DNA of 16,784 bases from JAPUDS01 sp039812985 (GCA_039812985.1 JBDHUL010000020.1:1-16784); one strand, 5' to 3'. Shown: positions 5,743 to 13,210, counted from the first letter of the stretch. The notes: a model not told the origin generated them from the sequence alone. A program made the numbers and translations.

Positions 5743-8723
5743 ACAACAACATTAACCAAACGACCCGGAACAATAACAACCCTGGTCGGTGTTTTTCCGC
5801 CTAAGAACTCTTTGACTCTGTCGTTTTCAAGTGCCAGTTGCTCTAAATCTGTTTTGGAACTATCAGGGGCAACGCGCAGTTCGGCACGAACTTTACCGTT
5901 GACCTGTACGGCTATGGTGATCGTATCTGAGACAAGACACGCGTTATCCCATGTCGGCCAGCTGTCGCGTTGAACAGAGTTCGTTCGACCGAGCTGTCGC
6001 CACAGCTCATCGGCAATATGCGGCGCAAACGGTGCCACAAGCGCCACCAGACTCTCAAGTGCAAACTGCCACAATTCACGAGGTGCAAATCCATTTTTTG
6101 CTTTGAAATCATACAGTTCATTGACGCATTTCATCATGGTAGCGATGGCCGTATTGTATTTTTGCGCTTCCAGGTCTTCAGTCACTTTTTTGATGGCGGG
6201 GTGAATGACGTGAACCAACGCGGTGTTCTCCCCTATCGCCTCAGACGCTTTGCTCTTATCTTCTAAGAACTCCTGTGTTAAATTCCAGATACGCGACAAG
6301 AATCGGTGGGTCGCCGGCACACCCTGCGGATCCCAGCGGCTGTCAAATTCGAGGGGAGCGGCAAACATCAGGTAGGTACGCAACGCATCCGCTCCGTAGC
6401 CTTGGTTGATAATCTCTATTGGGTCAATGCCATTGCCCTTGCTTTTGCTAAAAACGCTCCCGTCATGTGCCTTTACCTTGCCGTTAAAGAGAAACTTTTT
6501 AAACGGCTCGGGGTCGTCGAGCATCCCGAGTTTATGGAAAAACCGCGCCACAAACCGCACGTAGATGAGGTGGGCTGTTGCATGGTCGCCGCCGTTATAA
6601 AAATCAATCGGCATCCAGCGGTTGGCAACGGCTGGCTCAAACGGTTTTTCGGTATTTTTGGGGTCAAGATAGCGCAGTTCGTACCAGCTGCTACAGATAT
6701 ACGTGTCAAGCGTATCGGTTTCGCGCTCAGCCGGCCCACCGCACGTTGGACAGGTAGTATGCAGCCAGTCAGTTGCCCGCGCCAGGGCGCTTCGTCCATC
6801 GCCGCTTGGGGCGTAGTCGTCAAGTTCCGGCAGGACCACCGGCAACTGATCGTCTGGCACCAGTACAGCACCGTCTTTCGGACAATTCACAATCGGAATC
6901 GGCGCGCCCCAATATCGCTGGCGACTCACACTCCAGTCGCGAATCTTGTATGTCGTCTTCGCCTGACCCAGGCCCTCACGCTCAAGATGTTGCACAATCA
7001 AATCCCGCGCCTCAGCGGAATTTACGCCGTCAAACTGGCCGGAGTTGAACAATATACCGTCCCCGGCAAACATATCGGCCTCATACGTGGCCTTGTCATT
7101 ATAGGCCTTGGCGGCTTTGACAGCCTCGTCTATACCATATAACCAGTGTTCGACACCTCCCTTGGTTGTTTCGATGCCTTTTCGCAATTCTTTGGCGGTT
7201 TGCCAGCGGACTTCAAAATCCTCGTGGGACTCGTTTTTCTTCTCGGCTTGCTCACGTTCAGAAATAATCGCCAGGTAATTATAGCCGCTGGCGCGCCGAT
7301 TGCTTTTCTTGTTGTCATTGTAATAATACGAATAGTGCAGCGGCCCAAGCTGGATCAATTCCTTGACGTCATGATAGCCAGCTTCTTCCGCCAGCTCCCG
7401 TCGGGCGACGACATCGTAGTCTTCTCCTTCTTCACGACCACCGCTGACGAGCCAGGCTTGCTTGGTATTATTGTTATAAAGTCCCATAAAGCGCTTCGTG
7501 TCGGGGTCGTAACCGATGACATTCACCCCGCTCACATCTTTGCTGTCAGGCAGAGCCACGCCAAAATCACGCGCTACCACGTTGACAATCGGCAAATCAA
7601 ATATCTTGGCAAATTCATTGTCGCGTTCGTCGTGCGCGGGCACGGCCATGATGGCGCCGGTGCCATAGCCGCCGAGCACATAATCAGCAATCCAAATCGG
7701 CAGTTTCGCCCCATTCATCGGATTGATGGCATAACTGCCGGTAAATACCCCTGTTTTTTCTTTTCCTTCACTCTGCCGCTCCACCTCAGATTTTTTGAGG
7801 GACTGTTTCACATACTGTTTTACTGCTTCTGATTGTTCAGCAATTGCCAGACTCTCGACCAGTTCATGCTCAGGTGCCAGCACGAGAAATGTCGCGCCAA
7901 ATAGGGTGTCGGGCCGCGTTGTGAACACGGTAATAGTAGATTTTGGAATATCAGCCTGCGATTCCCCAGCGTCCACGGTCTCCGGTCTACGGTCTATTGA
8001 ATTTGCCAGGGCAAACTCAACCTCCGCGCCAACAGAGCGGCCGATCCAGTTTTTCTGCGCGGTTTTGACAACCTCACTCCAGTCCAGCGCGTCGGTCGCC
8101 TCGAGCAGTTCGTCTGCATACTCAGTGATCTTGAAAAACCATTGTTTGACTTCTTTCTTGGCAACGTCAGGGTCGTCAGCTGCGTCATGCCGCCAGCATT
8201 TGCCATCGATCACCTGCTCGTTGGCAAGCACCGTCTGACACTTGGTACACCACCACTGCATTCGCGCGTCTTGGTAGGCGAGGCCATGTCGATACATTTC
8301 GGCAAAAATCCACTGCGTCCAGCGATAATATTCCGGCAGATGCGTGCTGATTTCTTTACTCCAGTCGTTACTCCAGCCCATCGCTTTATACTGAGAATGG
8401 TAGCTTGGTATGATGCGCGACATGGACTCCTGCGGGCTGATACCAGTTTTGATTGCATAGTTTTCAGCTGGCAGCCCAAAGGCATCCCAGCCGACCGGGT
8501 GATAGCTCTCATATCCCTGTTGACGCTTGTAGCGGGCCATCACATCGCTGATGGTATAGTTCATGGCATGACCAATATGTATGCCCGCACCCGATGGGTA
8601 GTTGAACATGCTCATCGCAACATATTTTGGTTTTGTTGAGGTTATATCGGTGGTGTATATTTGGGTTTCGTCCCATATATGTTGCCATTTTGGCTCTATT
8701 TCGGTGGGGTTATAGCGTTTCAT
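5739..8723 (-). CDS. leuS: leucyl-tRNA synthetase with inserted NUDIX domain
   Basis: Class Ia synthetase charging tRNA-Leu. Visible parts: N-terminal KWQHIWDE; HIGH at 49-52; zinc-type cysteines CTKC (159-162) and C176; the CP1 editing domain with TVFTTRPDTLFGATF (265-279) and GTGAIMAVPAHDERDNEFA (about 354-372); DWSVSRQRYWGAPIP (596-610); CPTC (658-661); the KMSKS equivalent FSKSKGN (758-764); and the anticodon-binding and C-terminal domains. Bacterial LeuRS is usually about 800-880 residues; this one has 994. The excess lies between about 385 and 545 and contains a complete NUDIX box. Reading resumes with canonical GDGILFNSGQFDG. The promoter sits in the preceding hairpin and its -10 box is 9 nt from the ATG; GGGAGGAG lies immediately before the start. 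Ends tail to tail with the 5218 gene. Confidence 0.97.
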   Translation of the reverse strand: MKRYNPTEIEPKWQHIWDETQIYTTDITSTKPKYVAMSMFNYPSGAGIHIGHAMNYTISDVMARYKRQQGYESYHPVGWDAFGLPAENYAIKTGISPQESMSRIIPSYHSQYKAMGWSNDWSKEISTHLPEYYRWTQWIFAEMYRHGLAYQDARMQWWCTKCQTVLANEQVIDGKCWRHDAADDPDVAKKEVKQWFFKITEYADELLEATDALDWSEVVKTAQKNWIGRSVGAEVEFALANSIDRRPETVDAGESQADIPKSTITVFTTRPDTLFGATFLVLAPEHELVESLAIAEQSEAVKQYVKQSLKKSEVERQSEGKEKTGVFTGSYAINPMNGAKLPIWIADYVLGGYGTGAIMAVPAHDERDNEFAKIFDLPIVNVVARDFGVALPDSKDVSGVNVIGYDPDTKRFMGLYNNNTKQAWLVSGGREEGEDYDVVARRELAEEAGYHDVKELIQLGPLHYSYYYNDNKKSNRRASGYNYLAIISEREQAEKKNESHEDFEVRWQTAKELRKGIETTKGGVEHWLYGIDEAVKAAKAYNDKATYEADMFAGDGILFNSGQFDGVNSAEARDLIVQHLEREGLGQAKTTYKIRDWSVSRQRYWGAPIPIVNCPKDGAVLVPDDQLPVVLPELDDYAPSGDGRSALARATDWLHTTCPTCGGPAERETDTLDTYICSSWYELRYLDPKNTEKPFEPAVANRWMPIDFYNGGDHATAHLIYVRFVARFFHKLGMLDDPEPFKKFLFNGKVKAHDGSVFSKSKGNGIDPIEIINQGYGADALRTYLMFAAPLEFDSRWDPQGVPATHRFLSRIWNLTQEFLEDKSKASEAIGENTALVHVIHPAIKKVTEDLEAQKYNTAIATMMKCVNELYDFKAKNGFAPRELWQFALESLVALVAPFAPHIADELWRQLGRTNSVQRDSWPTWDNACLVSDTITIAVQVNGKVRAELRVAPDSSKTDLEQLALENDRVKEFLGGKTPTRVVIVPGRLVNVVV
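7089..7571 (-). other. NUDIX domain inserted in LeuRS
   Basis: Domain within leuS, residues about 385-545 (edges approximate). The box spans residues 428-450: G428, E434, R442, E443, E446, E447 and G449 are in register with G-x5-E-x7-R-E-x2-E-E-x-G, and Y450 takes the usual hydrophobic place. The lead-in VIGYDPDTKRFMGLYNNNTK resembles the first strands of the fold, and the domain is framed by normal LeuRS sequence (HDERDNEFAKIFDLPIV before; GDGILFNSGQFDG after). The reading frame is open throughout. Confidence 0.88.
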
Positions 8724-8732
8724 ACTCCTCCC

Positions 8733-8761
8733 AGTATAAAATACGACCCCCGTTTTGTCAG
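8733..8761 (-). promoter_or_regulatory. leuS promoter within terminator hairpin
   Basis: On the minus strand CTGACA (8756-8761), 17-nt spacer, TATACT (8733-8738); both boxes match 5/6. The -35 box occupies most of the loop of the hairpin at 8740-8772, and the -10 box follows its U-tract. The predicted start is about 3 nt before the leuS ATG. Confidence 0.65.
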
Positions 8762-8772
8762 GAGGTCGTATT
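8740..8772 (-). terminator. terminator of the 8791-9906 gene
   Basis: On the minus strand AATACGACCTCC (8761-8772) pairs with GGGGGTCGTATT (8740-8751): 12 bp with one G-U and a 9-nt loop, followed by a short T-run. It lies 19 nt beyond the stop codon. Confidence 0.8.
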
Positions 8773-8790
8773 ATTATCTACCTATGCATC

Positions 8791-9906
8791 CTAGTAGACA
8801 TAGTCGTACTTTTTCGAAGAGGTGAGGTCTGTCTGTGTGGACGTCGGCACCAGCTGCTGCTGGATTTTTTCAATCTCTTTCTTTAAGTCGCTAAAGTTCG
8901 TATCGGCCTTTGGTAGCGTTACAGTCGGATTGGTATTGAGTTTCATAGACATGTCGAGCGTCATATTGCTCGTTCTTCCTTTGGTCGTTAGGAGGACTTT
9001 GTTGAGGTTGTGCGACCAACCATCTACCCAGATATCGAGCGTGCCAGTCGTATCGCTCGACGATGAACCTTCTGAATCCTCAAGCGCCTTTTTTAGATCC
9101 TGCGACGTACAGTCGTCGAGAGCCTTAAAGAGCTTCGTCTCGACAAGCGCTTTTGCAAACGCCTTACCGTTTGCTTCAATGGGCTCCAGGTTATAGCGGT
9201 TGCCATTTGCGTCGCTTCCCTTGCTCGTTACCTTGAACAGCGGGTTCTTTTTATAAACTGCGACCACCTCATCCCGCAGGGCAGTGTCAGTTCGAAGCTT
9301 TTGTATTTCGCTCTGCATACACTGACTTTCCTTGCCGCTAGATGAACTGGTCATGCTATCGAGATCGCTAGTTTTGATGCTAATCCATTTGCTGTCGATT
9401 TTAGCTACGAGACCACCAGTATATTGGTCAATACTTGCTGCTGCCGAATCACCAAGCGCGTCATTGAGCACCGACTTGAGATCATCAATTTTGACCAATG
9501 ATTCGTCTTTTGTTCCGGCAACATGAGCCTTTACTTTGATGTCTTTTCCCGATCCACTAGATATAAGGGTAATATCACCAGAACCGTGACCAGCTTCGTT
9601 CGATACAGCCGAGAAGTCAATGGTATTCTTAATCGAACCTTCACTCACGGTAATGTTCCCATTTGCTGATCCGCTCTTGGCCGTCAATACCTTTGTTAAA
9701 GCATCAGCAACGACATTGTCGGGATTGTTATATACCAGTCCATACGCAAGACCGCCGCCAACGAGCGCAAGAAGCACCACGCCAGCGCTAACGAGACCGA
9801 CTGCAAGACCTTTTTTCGACTTCTTAACTGGTAACTGCGGTGCTCCAACGGGTGCGACAACAGGCTCCACCGTTTCAGCATCAGGTTTATGCACGTTCGT
9901 ATCCAT
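8791..9906 (-). CDS. membrane-anchored extracytoplasmic protein of unknown function, 371 aa
   Basis: Not recognised with certainty. A Pro/Val-rich N-terminal stretch of about 28 residues ends in KKSKK, then one membrane helix (about 33-59, LAVGLVSAGVVLLALVGG...), then about 310 exposed residues. The latter are rich in Ser, Asp and Lys and contain two Cys (about 196 and 266), possibly a disulphide. The first exposed part (VVADALTKVLTAKSGSANGNI) vaguely recalls LppX/LprG or LolA-type folds; this is a weak impression. The start is the ATG at 9906, with GAGGGGAG about 5 nt upstream. The ATG at 9936 is rejected because the best promoter places the transcript start downstream of it. A terminator follows. 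Confidence 0.85.
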   Translation of the reverse strand: MDTNVHKPDAETVEPVVAPVGAPQLPVKKSKKGLAVGLVSAGVVLLALVGGGLAYGLVYNNPDNVVADALTKVLTAKSGSANGNITVSEGSIKNTIDFSAVSNEAGHGSGDITLISSGSGKDIKVKAHVAGTKDESLVKIDDLKSVLNDALGDSAAASIDQYTGGLVAKIDSKWISIKTSDLDSMTSSSSGKESQCMQSEIQKLRTDTALRDEVVAVYKKNPLFKVTSKGSDANGNRYNLEPIEANGKAFAKALVETKLFKALDDCTSQDLKKALEDSEGSSSSDTTGTLDIWVDGWSHNLNKVLLTTKGRTSNMTLDMSMKLNTNPTVTLPKADTNFSDLKKEIEKIQQQLVPTSTQTDLTSSKKYDYVY

Positions 9907-9937
9907 GTACTCTCCCCTCGGTAATTTAATACTCATG

Positions 9938-9966
9938 ATAATACCTTATGTTTACCATTCAAACAA
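9938..9966 (-). promoter_or_regulatory. promoter of the 8791-9906 gene
   Basis: On the minus strand TTGTTT (9961-9966), 17-nt spacer, TATTAT (9938-9943; 5/6). The predicted start near 9931 gives a leader of about 25 nt that contains the strong SD of the ATG at 9906. Confidence 0.5.
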
Positions 9967-9987
9967 CTACTTTGACTACCTCGAATA

Positions 9988-11286
9988 CTATTCGTCTGTC
10001 GGCGGCGTTCCGGCATAGGCGTCGAACTGTTGGCGTTTTTGACTCATCCAGTACGCTGACTGACGAACGAGACGCGACTCTTCTTCGGTGCTATGGAGCA
10101 ATACTTTCAGTGCTTCTTCGGCAAATACGCCGTTCTGCGACCCTTTTGCGAGAACGACCGCACCCGGCTCAAGCACACTATGTACAAACCCACCCGCCTC
10201 ATACGGACTGCGAAATGACCGTACCTGGCACCCTTTTTTGACAGCGGCAGGCGCAAGATATGTTTCAGCATCGACGCCTATAGTTACCACCCAGTTAAGT
10301 TTCTCTGGGTTACAGGCCTGTCCGACGGCGTCGTGCGCCGCGGGCGATGATTCACCCATTTCGTTCATCGACCCAAGTATGGCGATGCGTTGTGGCGTAT
10401 CTATTGAGTACAGCGTCTCTAGGGCAGCGGTGACGGCCAAAGGACTGGCATTGTACGTATCGTCAATGAGTGTTGACCGTTCAACGCCGCGTAATATCTG
10501 CATACGGCCTTTCGTTGGGCGAATTTTGCTCACACCGACTGCGGCCTCGGCCGATGTCAAACCGCAGCGCGAAGCAACACAGAGTGCCGCGGCCGCCGCC
10601 TTGAGCGCGTGATCGCCGACCAGCTGTAGTGACACCGGTACCTCACCCCATTCTGGTGTAACGATATGGCCCATGCGCCCGTCAAGCGGGCTGCCGGGTT
10701 CAACTTTCAGCCGGTATTCGGCGGGGTCAGTGAGACCGTACGTATCTATATTTTCAGTCTGGGCGTATTTTGCGTACTGCGCCGATATATCATCACGGTT
10801 TATGACAGTGAGGTTCGAAAATGCCGCAACTGACAACTCTTCGGCTGCAACTGCCTCAATAGTCTTAAAGAACTCCATATGCTCTTCGCTGACTGCCGTT
10901 ACCACGGCAATATCTGGCCTGAGGTAGGTTGCAAAATGCGATACATCGCCTGGTTTGTCAGTACCAAGTTCTTGCACAATCACATCAACGTCCTGAGGCT
11001 CTCGTATACGACGATTCATCGCTCGTAGCACCGTCAACCACGCCAGTGGCGACCGAGCATTTTCAGGATAACGTATACCAAGCAGTGCTGGCGGCACCGA
11101 CATGTCCATATTATGGTTGCCGTCATGAACCCGCACGCGGTACTTTTCGGCCAAAACAGTCGCTATGGCATTTTTCGTGCTAGTTTTACCTACACTTCCG
11201 GTAATAACTATGAGTTTTGGATGGTATTTGACAAAGTATTTTTTAACCCGAGAAATCATGAGACTGCGTATGATAGTTCGAAACAT
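9988..11286 (-). CDS. murF: MurF-type Mur ligase lacking the usual N-terminal domain
   Basis: ATP-dependent amide ligase. MurF adds D-Ala-D-Ala to UDP-MurNAc-tripeptide in peptidoglycan synthesis. Visible: P-loop TGSVGKTSTK (29-38), the central motif SEEHMEFF (133-140), GDHALKAAAAAL (224-235), GRMQIL (260-265), the C-terminal-domain motif DDTYNASP (275-282), LGSMNEMGE (304-312) and KGSQNGVFAEE (381-391). In MurF the P-loop usually lies about 100 residues in, after a UDP-substrate-binding domain; here it begins at residue 29. The tRNA and its hairpin lie just upstream, so no missing exon-like piece can be hidden there. The start ATG at 11286 lacks an SD and sits 7 nt after a TATACT box. MurF is the closest assignment, but another MurF-like ligase is possible. 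Confidence 0.85.
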   Translation of the reverse strand: MFRTIIRSLMISRVKKYFVKYHPKLIVITGSVGKTSTKNAIATVLAEKYRVRVHDGNHNMDMSVPPALLGIRYPENARSPLAWLTVLRAMNRRIREPQDVDVIVQELGTDKPGDVSHFATYLRPDIAVVTAVSEEHMEFFKTIEAVAAEELSVAAFSNLTVINRDDISAQYAKYAQTENIDTYGLTDPAEYRLKVEPGSPLDGRMGHIVTPEWGEVPVSLQLVGDHALKAAAAALCVASRCGLTSAEAAVGVSKIRPTKGRMQILRGVERSTLIDDTYNASPLAVTAALETLYSIDTPQRIAILGSMNEMGESSPAAHDAVGQACNPEKLNWVVTIGVDAETYLAPAAVKKGCQVRSFRSPYEAGGFVHSVLEPGAVVLAKGSQNGVFAEEALKVLLHSTEEESRLVRQSAYWMSQKRQQFDAYAGTPPTDE

Positions 11287-11293
11287 GTCTACT

Positions 11294-11321
11294 AGTATAA
11301 AGCATAACAGTTCCTTTTTAA
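11294..11321 (-). promoter_or_regulatory. murF promoter, probably leaderless
   Basis: TATACT (11294-11299) lies 7 nt before the murF ATG. The best -35 is TTAAAA (11316-11321, 4/6) with a 16-nt spacer, in the loop of the preceding hairpin. The -10 box is convincing, the -35 weak. Confidence 0.5.
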
Positions 11322-11330
11322 GGAACTGTT
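11306..11330. terminator. hairpin after tRNA-Ala
   Basis: A perfect 10-bp stem, 11306-11315 with 11321-11330 (AACAGTTCCT / AGGAACTGTT), and a 5-nt loop. It lies 11 nt beyond the tRNA CCA end. No proper U-tract follows on the minus strand, so it may be a weak terminator or a processing structure. Confidence 0.6.
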
Positions 11331-11341
11331 CGGATACGTTG

Positions 11342-11418
11342 TGGTGGAGCTACAGGGACTCAAACCCTGGACCTCTGCCATGCCATGGCAGCGCTCTAGT
11401 CAACTGAGCTATAGCCCC
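11342..11418 (-). tRNA. tRNA-Ala (anticodon GGC), CCA encoded
   Basis: The 77-nt cloverleaf folds fully. Acceptor GGGGCTA/TAGCTCC, D-stem GCTC/GAGC, anticodon stem CTGCC/GGCAG with loop ATGGCAT (anticodon GGC, codon GCC), 5-nt variable loop, T-stem CAGGG/CCCTG, discriminator A and genomic CCA. The G3:U70 pair, the main alanine identity element, is present. Oddity: the D-loop AGTTGACTA puts A at position 19, and the T-loop TTTGAGT puts T at 56, so the usual G19:C56 pair appears changed to A19:U56. Confidence 0.96.
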
Positions 11419-11434
11419 GCGAGACACAAAACGT

Positions 11435-11463
11435 ATTATAACGAAAACCCACTCTTTTTTCTA
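11435..11463 (-). promoter_or_regulatory. tRNA-Ala promoter within terminator hairpin
   Basis: On the minus strand TAGAAA (11458-11463, 4/6), 17-nt spacer, TATAAT (11435-11440, 6/6), ending 16 nt before the mature tRNA. The -35 box lies in the loop of the hairpin at 11448-11470. Confidence 0.65.
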
Positions 11464-11470
11464 GAGTGGG
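11444..11470 (-). terminator. terminator of the LRR surface-protein gene
   Basis: On the minus strand CCCACTCT (11463-11470) pairs with AGAGTGGG (11448-11455) around a 7-nt loop, followed by TTTT (11444-11447). It lies about 115 nt beyond the stop codon of the 11585-13144 gene. Confidence 0.75.
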
Positions 11471-11498
11471 CTGTTCGATAAGCTGCTGCGCGCCCACC

Positions 11499-11544
11499 CG
11501 GGTTTTTTGTTTCAAGTTGTTTTTGTTTTGAAGCGCCAAACCCG
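11499..11544. other. possible structured 3' region of the LRR transcript
   Basis: CGGGTTT (11499-11505) can pair with AAACCCG (11538-11544), enclosing TTCAA (11511-11515) with TTGAA (11528-11532). A-rich on the minus strand. Could be RNA structure between the stop codon and the terminator; small stems like this also occur by chance. Confidence 0.25.
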
Positions 11545-11584
11545 TGAGCGCACCAGCCCTACGTGCGAGTGTACCACGACGCGG

Positions 11585-13144
11585 TTATGCTTTCAACTTT
11601 TTTCGCAGACTCACCAGGACGACGAGTATACCAGCTCCTAACAACGCACCGGCAACCGCTATGGCTTGCCATACTACCTGACCAGTAGCAGCCAGCTTTA
11701 CCCCGACGCCGCCTCCGCTCGTTGTTGTGGATGCCCCTGACGCAGAAACTGCGCCATATACAAAGTCAACGACCGTACTTGCCCCGAGCACCCTCCCGAC
11801 GCTCGCCGGCGTCACATATCCACTCACGGCCGGAGGTGTAAAGGTGACGTTTTGCCCAACCTTAAAGTACACAAGCGGGCTAAAGACGTCGCGTTGCACG
11901 TCCATGACCATATAGCGACTGACGGTATCCCCACCAGTCAGAGTACCGACTCGTTGCTGAGAAGGAGAGACAGTAGAACCCGCCGTATCGAGATAGTTCA
12001 GCTGAACCGGTGCCGGATCAACGATGTTCCCACCTATACTTACCGGATCGTTCACACCGTCACCTGTAAAGTCGAAGTCTGTGATAGCATTTGTGTTATC
12101 TGTAAGACCGCCAGGGTTAGCGTAACCTGGGGTATAAAGCTGGACAAACCATATGTTATTGATTTCGCTTAAAAACTCAGCGTTGTCGGCCGCAGCACCA
12201 CCTGCTCCAAGCGGGACGTTCATCCACAGATCGGCAGCGCGAGTCGAGCCCTGAAAAGAAAAGGCTGAAGGGTCAAGCGAGGTAATGGATGCTGGCACGT
12301 TCACACTTGTCAGAAGATTGCCTGTAAATACATTTTCCGGTAGGGATGTCAAGCCGCTCGACAACGTCAGCGACGTAAGAGAGTTACCGTAGAAACTGCC
12401 CGGGTTGATACTCGTCACTGAGTTTGGTAGCACGAGCGTGGTGAGTTGATTGAGCTGAAAGGCATGGTCACCTATGGTCTGAAGACCGGCCGGCAGGGCC
12501 ACCGACGTCAAGTTGTTGTTGCTAAACATACCTCTGGGAATGCTCGTCACACCAGGCTGGATATCGACACTTGTTAGGAGGTTGCGGTCAAAAATGGCTT
12601 CGCCGTACTGCACACCAGCGTACATCGTCGCTGACGTCAGCCGGTTGTTGGAAAAGGCATTACCGTCGATCCGAGTTGTATTTGGTGTAATGGTCAAACT
12701 GCTTATTTGATTGTTGTCAAAGGCTGATCCAAATATTGACGTGACGCTGCTCGGTATGTCAACTGACGTGATATGGTTATTGCTAAACGCATGATCTCCA
12801 ATGGTCACGAGCGTGTTTGGAAACGTCACCGACGTGATATTTTTATTGTCAAAGGCACTAGGAGAAATAAACTGCACCGTCCCACCGGCAATACTTGCCG
12901 GTATGTCAACATCTCGCGGGCAGGCTGGATTTGTCGGAACATTACCTTCATTGTCATAGTATGTAAATATGGCGTTTACTGAAAAACCAAAGCAACTGTC
13001 TGGCGGCGTTACGGCATGCGCGGTCGGCGGCCCAAACACGCTTACCTGTACCAGAGACGCGGCAGCGGCAGCCACACCCACTACCACCCGGTGACTCCAG
13101 CCTTTTGCTCCTGATTGTTGAGGGCTTATACGAACTCTATTCAT
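11585..13144 (-). CDS. secreted LRR surface protein with MucBP-like domain and LAATG sorting signal
   Basis: 519 residues with the layout of a wall- or surface-anchored adhesin. Signal peptide 1-44 (hydrophobic core VVVGVAAAAASLVQVSVF, cleavage after AHA). About nine 22-residue repeats from about 103 to 299 of the BspA/LRR_5 type, e.g. ITSVTFPNTLVTIGDHAFSN, with recurring LTS, AF and NN positions. At about 356-366 the acidic DFDFTGDGVND could bind Ca2+. A MucBP-like module follows at about 379-464 (VQLNYLDTAGS ... SGYVTP ... VVDFVYG). Then a Ser/Thr/Gly spacer, LAATG at 484-488, a hydrophobic helix (about 491-511) and the basic tail RKKLKA, as in sortase substrates; LAXTG is the form linked to class E sortases. 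Start ATG with GGGGG 6 nt upstream. A role in contact with a host cell is inferred. Confidence 0.9.
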   Translation of the reverse strand: MNRVRISPQQSGAKGWSHRVVVGVAAAAASLVQVSVFGPPTAHAVTPPDSCFGFSVNAIFTYYDNEGNVPTNPACPRDVDIPASIAGGTVQFISPSAFDNKNITSVTFPNTLVTIGDHAFSNNHITSVDIPSSVTSIFGSAFDNNQISSLTITPNTTRIDGNAFSNNRLTSATMYAGVQYGEAIFDRNLLTSVDIQPGVTSIPRGMFSNNNLTSVALPAGLQTIGDHAFQLNQLTTLVLPNSVTSINPGSFYGNSLTSLTLSSGLTSLPENVFTGNLLTSVNVPASITSLDPSAFSFQGSTRAADLWMNVPLGAGGAAADNAEFLSEINNIWFVQLYTPGYANPGGLTDNTNAITDFDFTGDGVNDPVSIGGNIVDPAPVQLNYLDTAGSTVSPSQQRVGTLTGGDTVSRYMVMDVQRDVFSPLVYFKVGQNVTFTPPAVSGYVTPASVGRVLGASTVVDFVYGAVSASGASTTTSGGGVGVKLAATGQVVWQAIAVAGALLGAGILVVLVSLRKKLKA

Positions 13145-13210
13145 ACATATCCCCCTTCACCTCATTAGCATTGTTTGTCTTCGCTCTCATCGACGACTAT
13201 TACGTTTTTT

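Noticed and set aside
6306..7832. Long plus-strand open frames (6306-7142 and 7146-7832)
   Set aside because: They lie fully antisense to leuS, whose motifs run through the whole region; no promoter, SD or recognisable domain.
8142..8639. Plus-strand open frame of 165 codons
   Set aside because: Antisense to the catalytic N-terminal part of leuS; no initiation signals.
9907..9936. Earlier ATG (9936) for the 8791 gene
   Set aside because: The predicted transcript begins downstream of it, and the ATG at 9906 has a much better SD.
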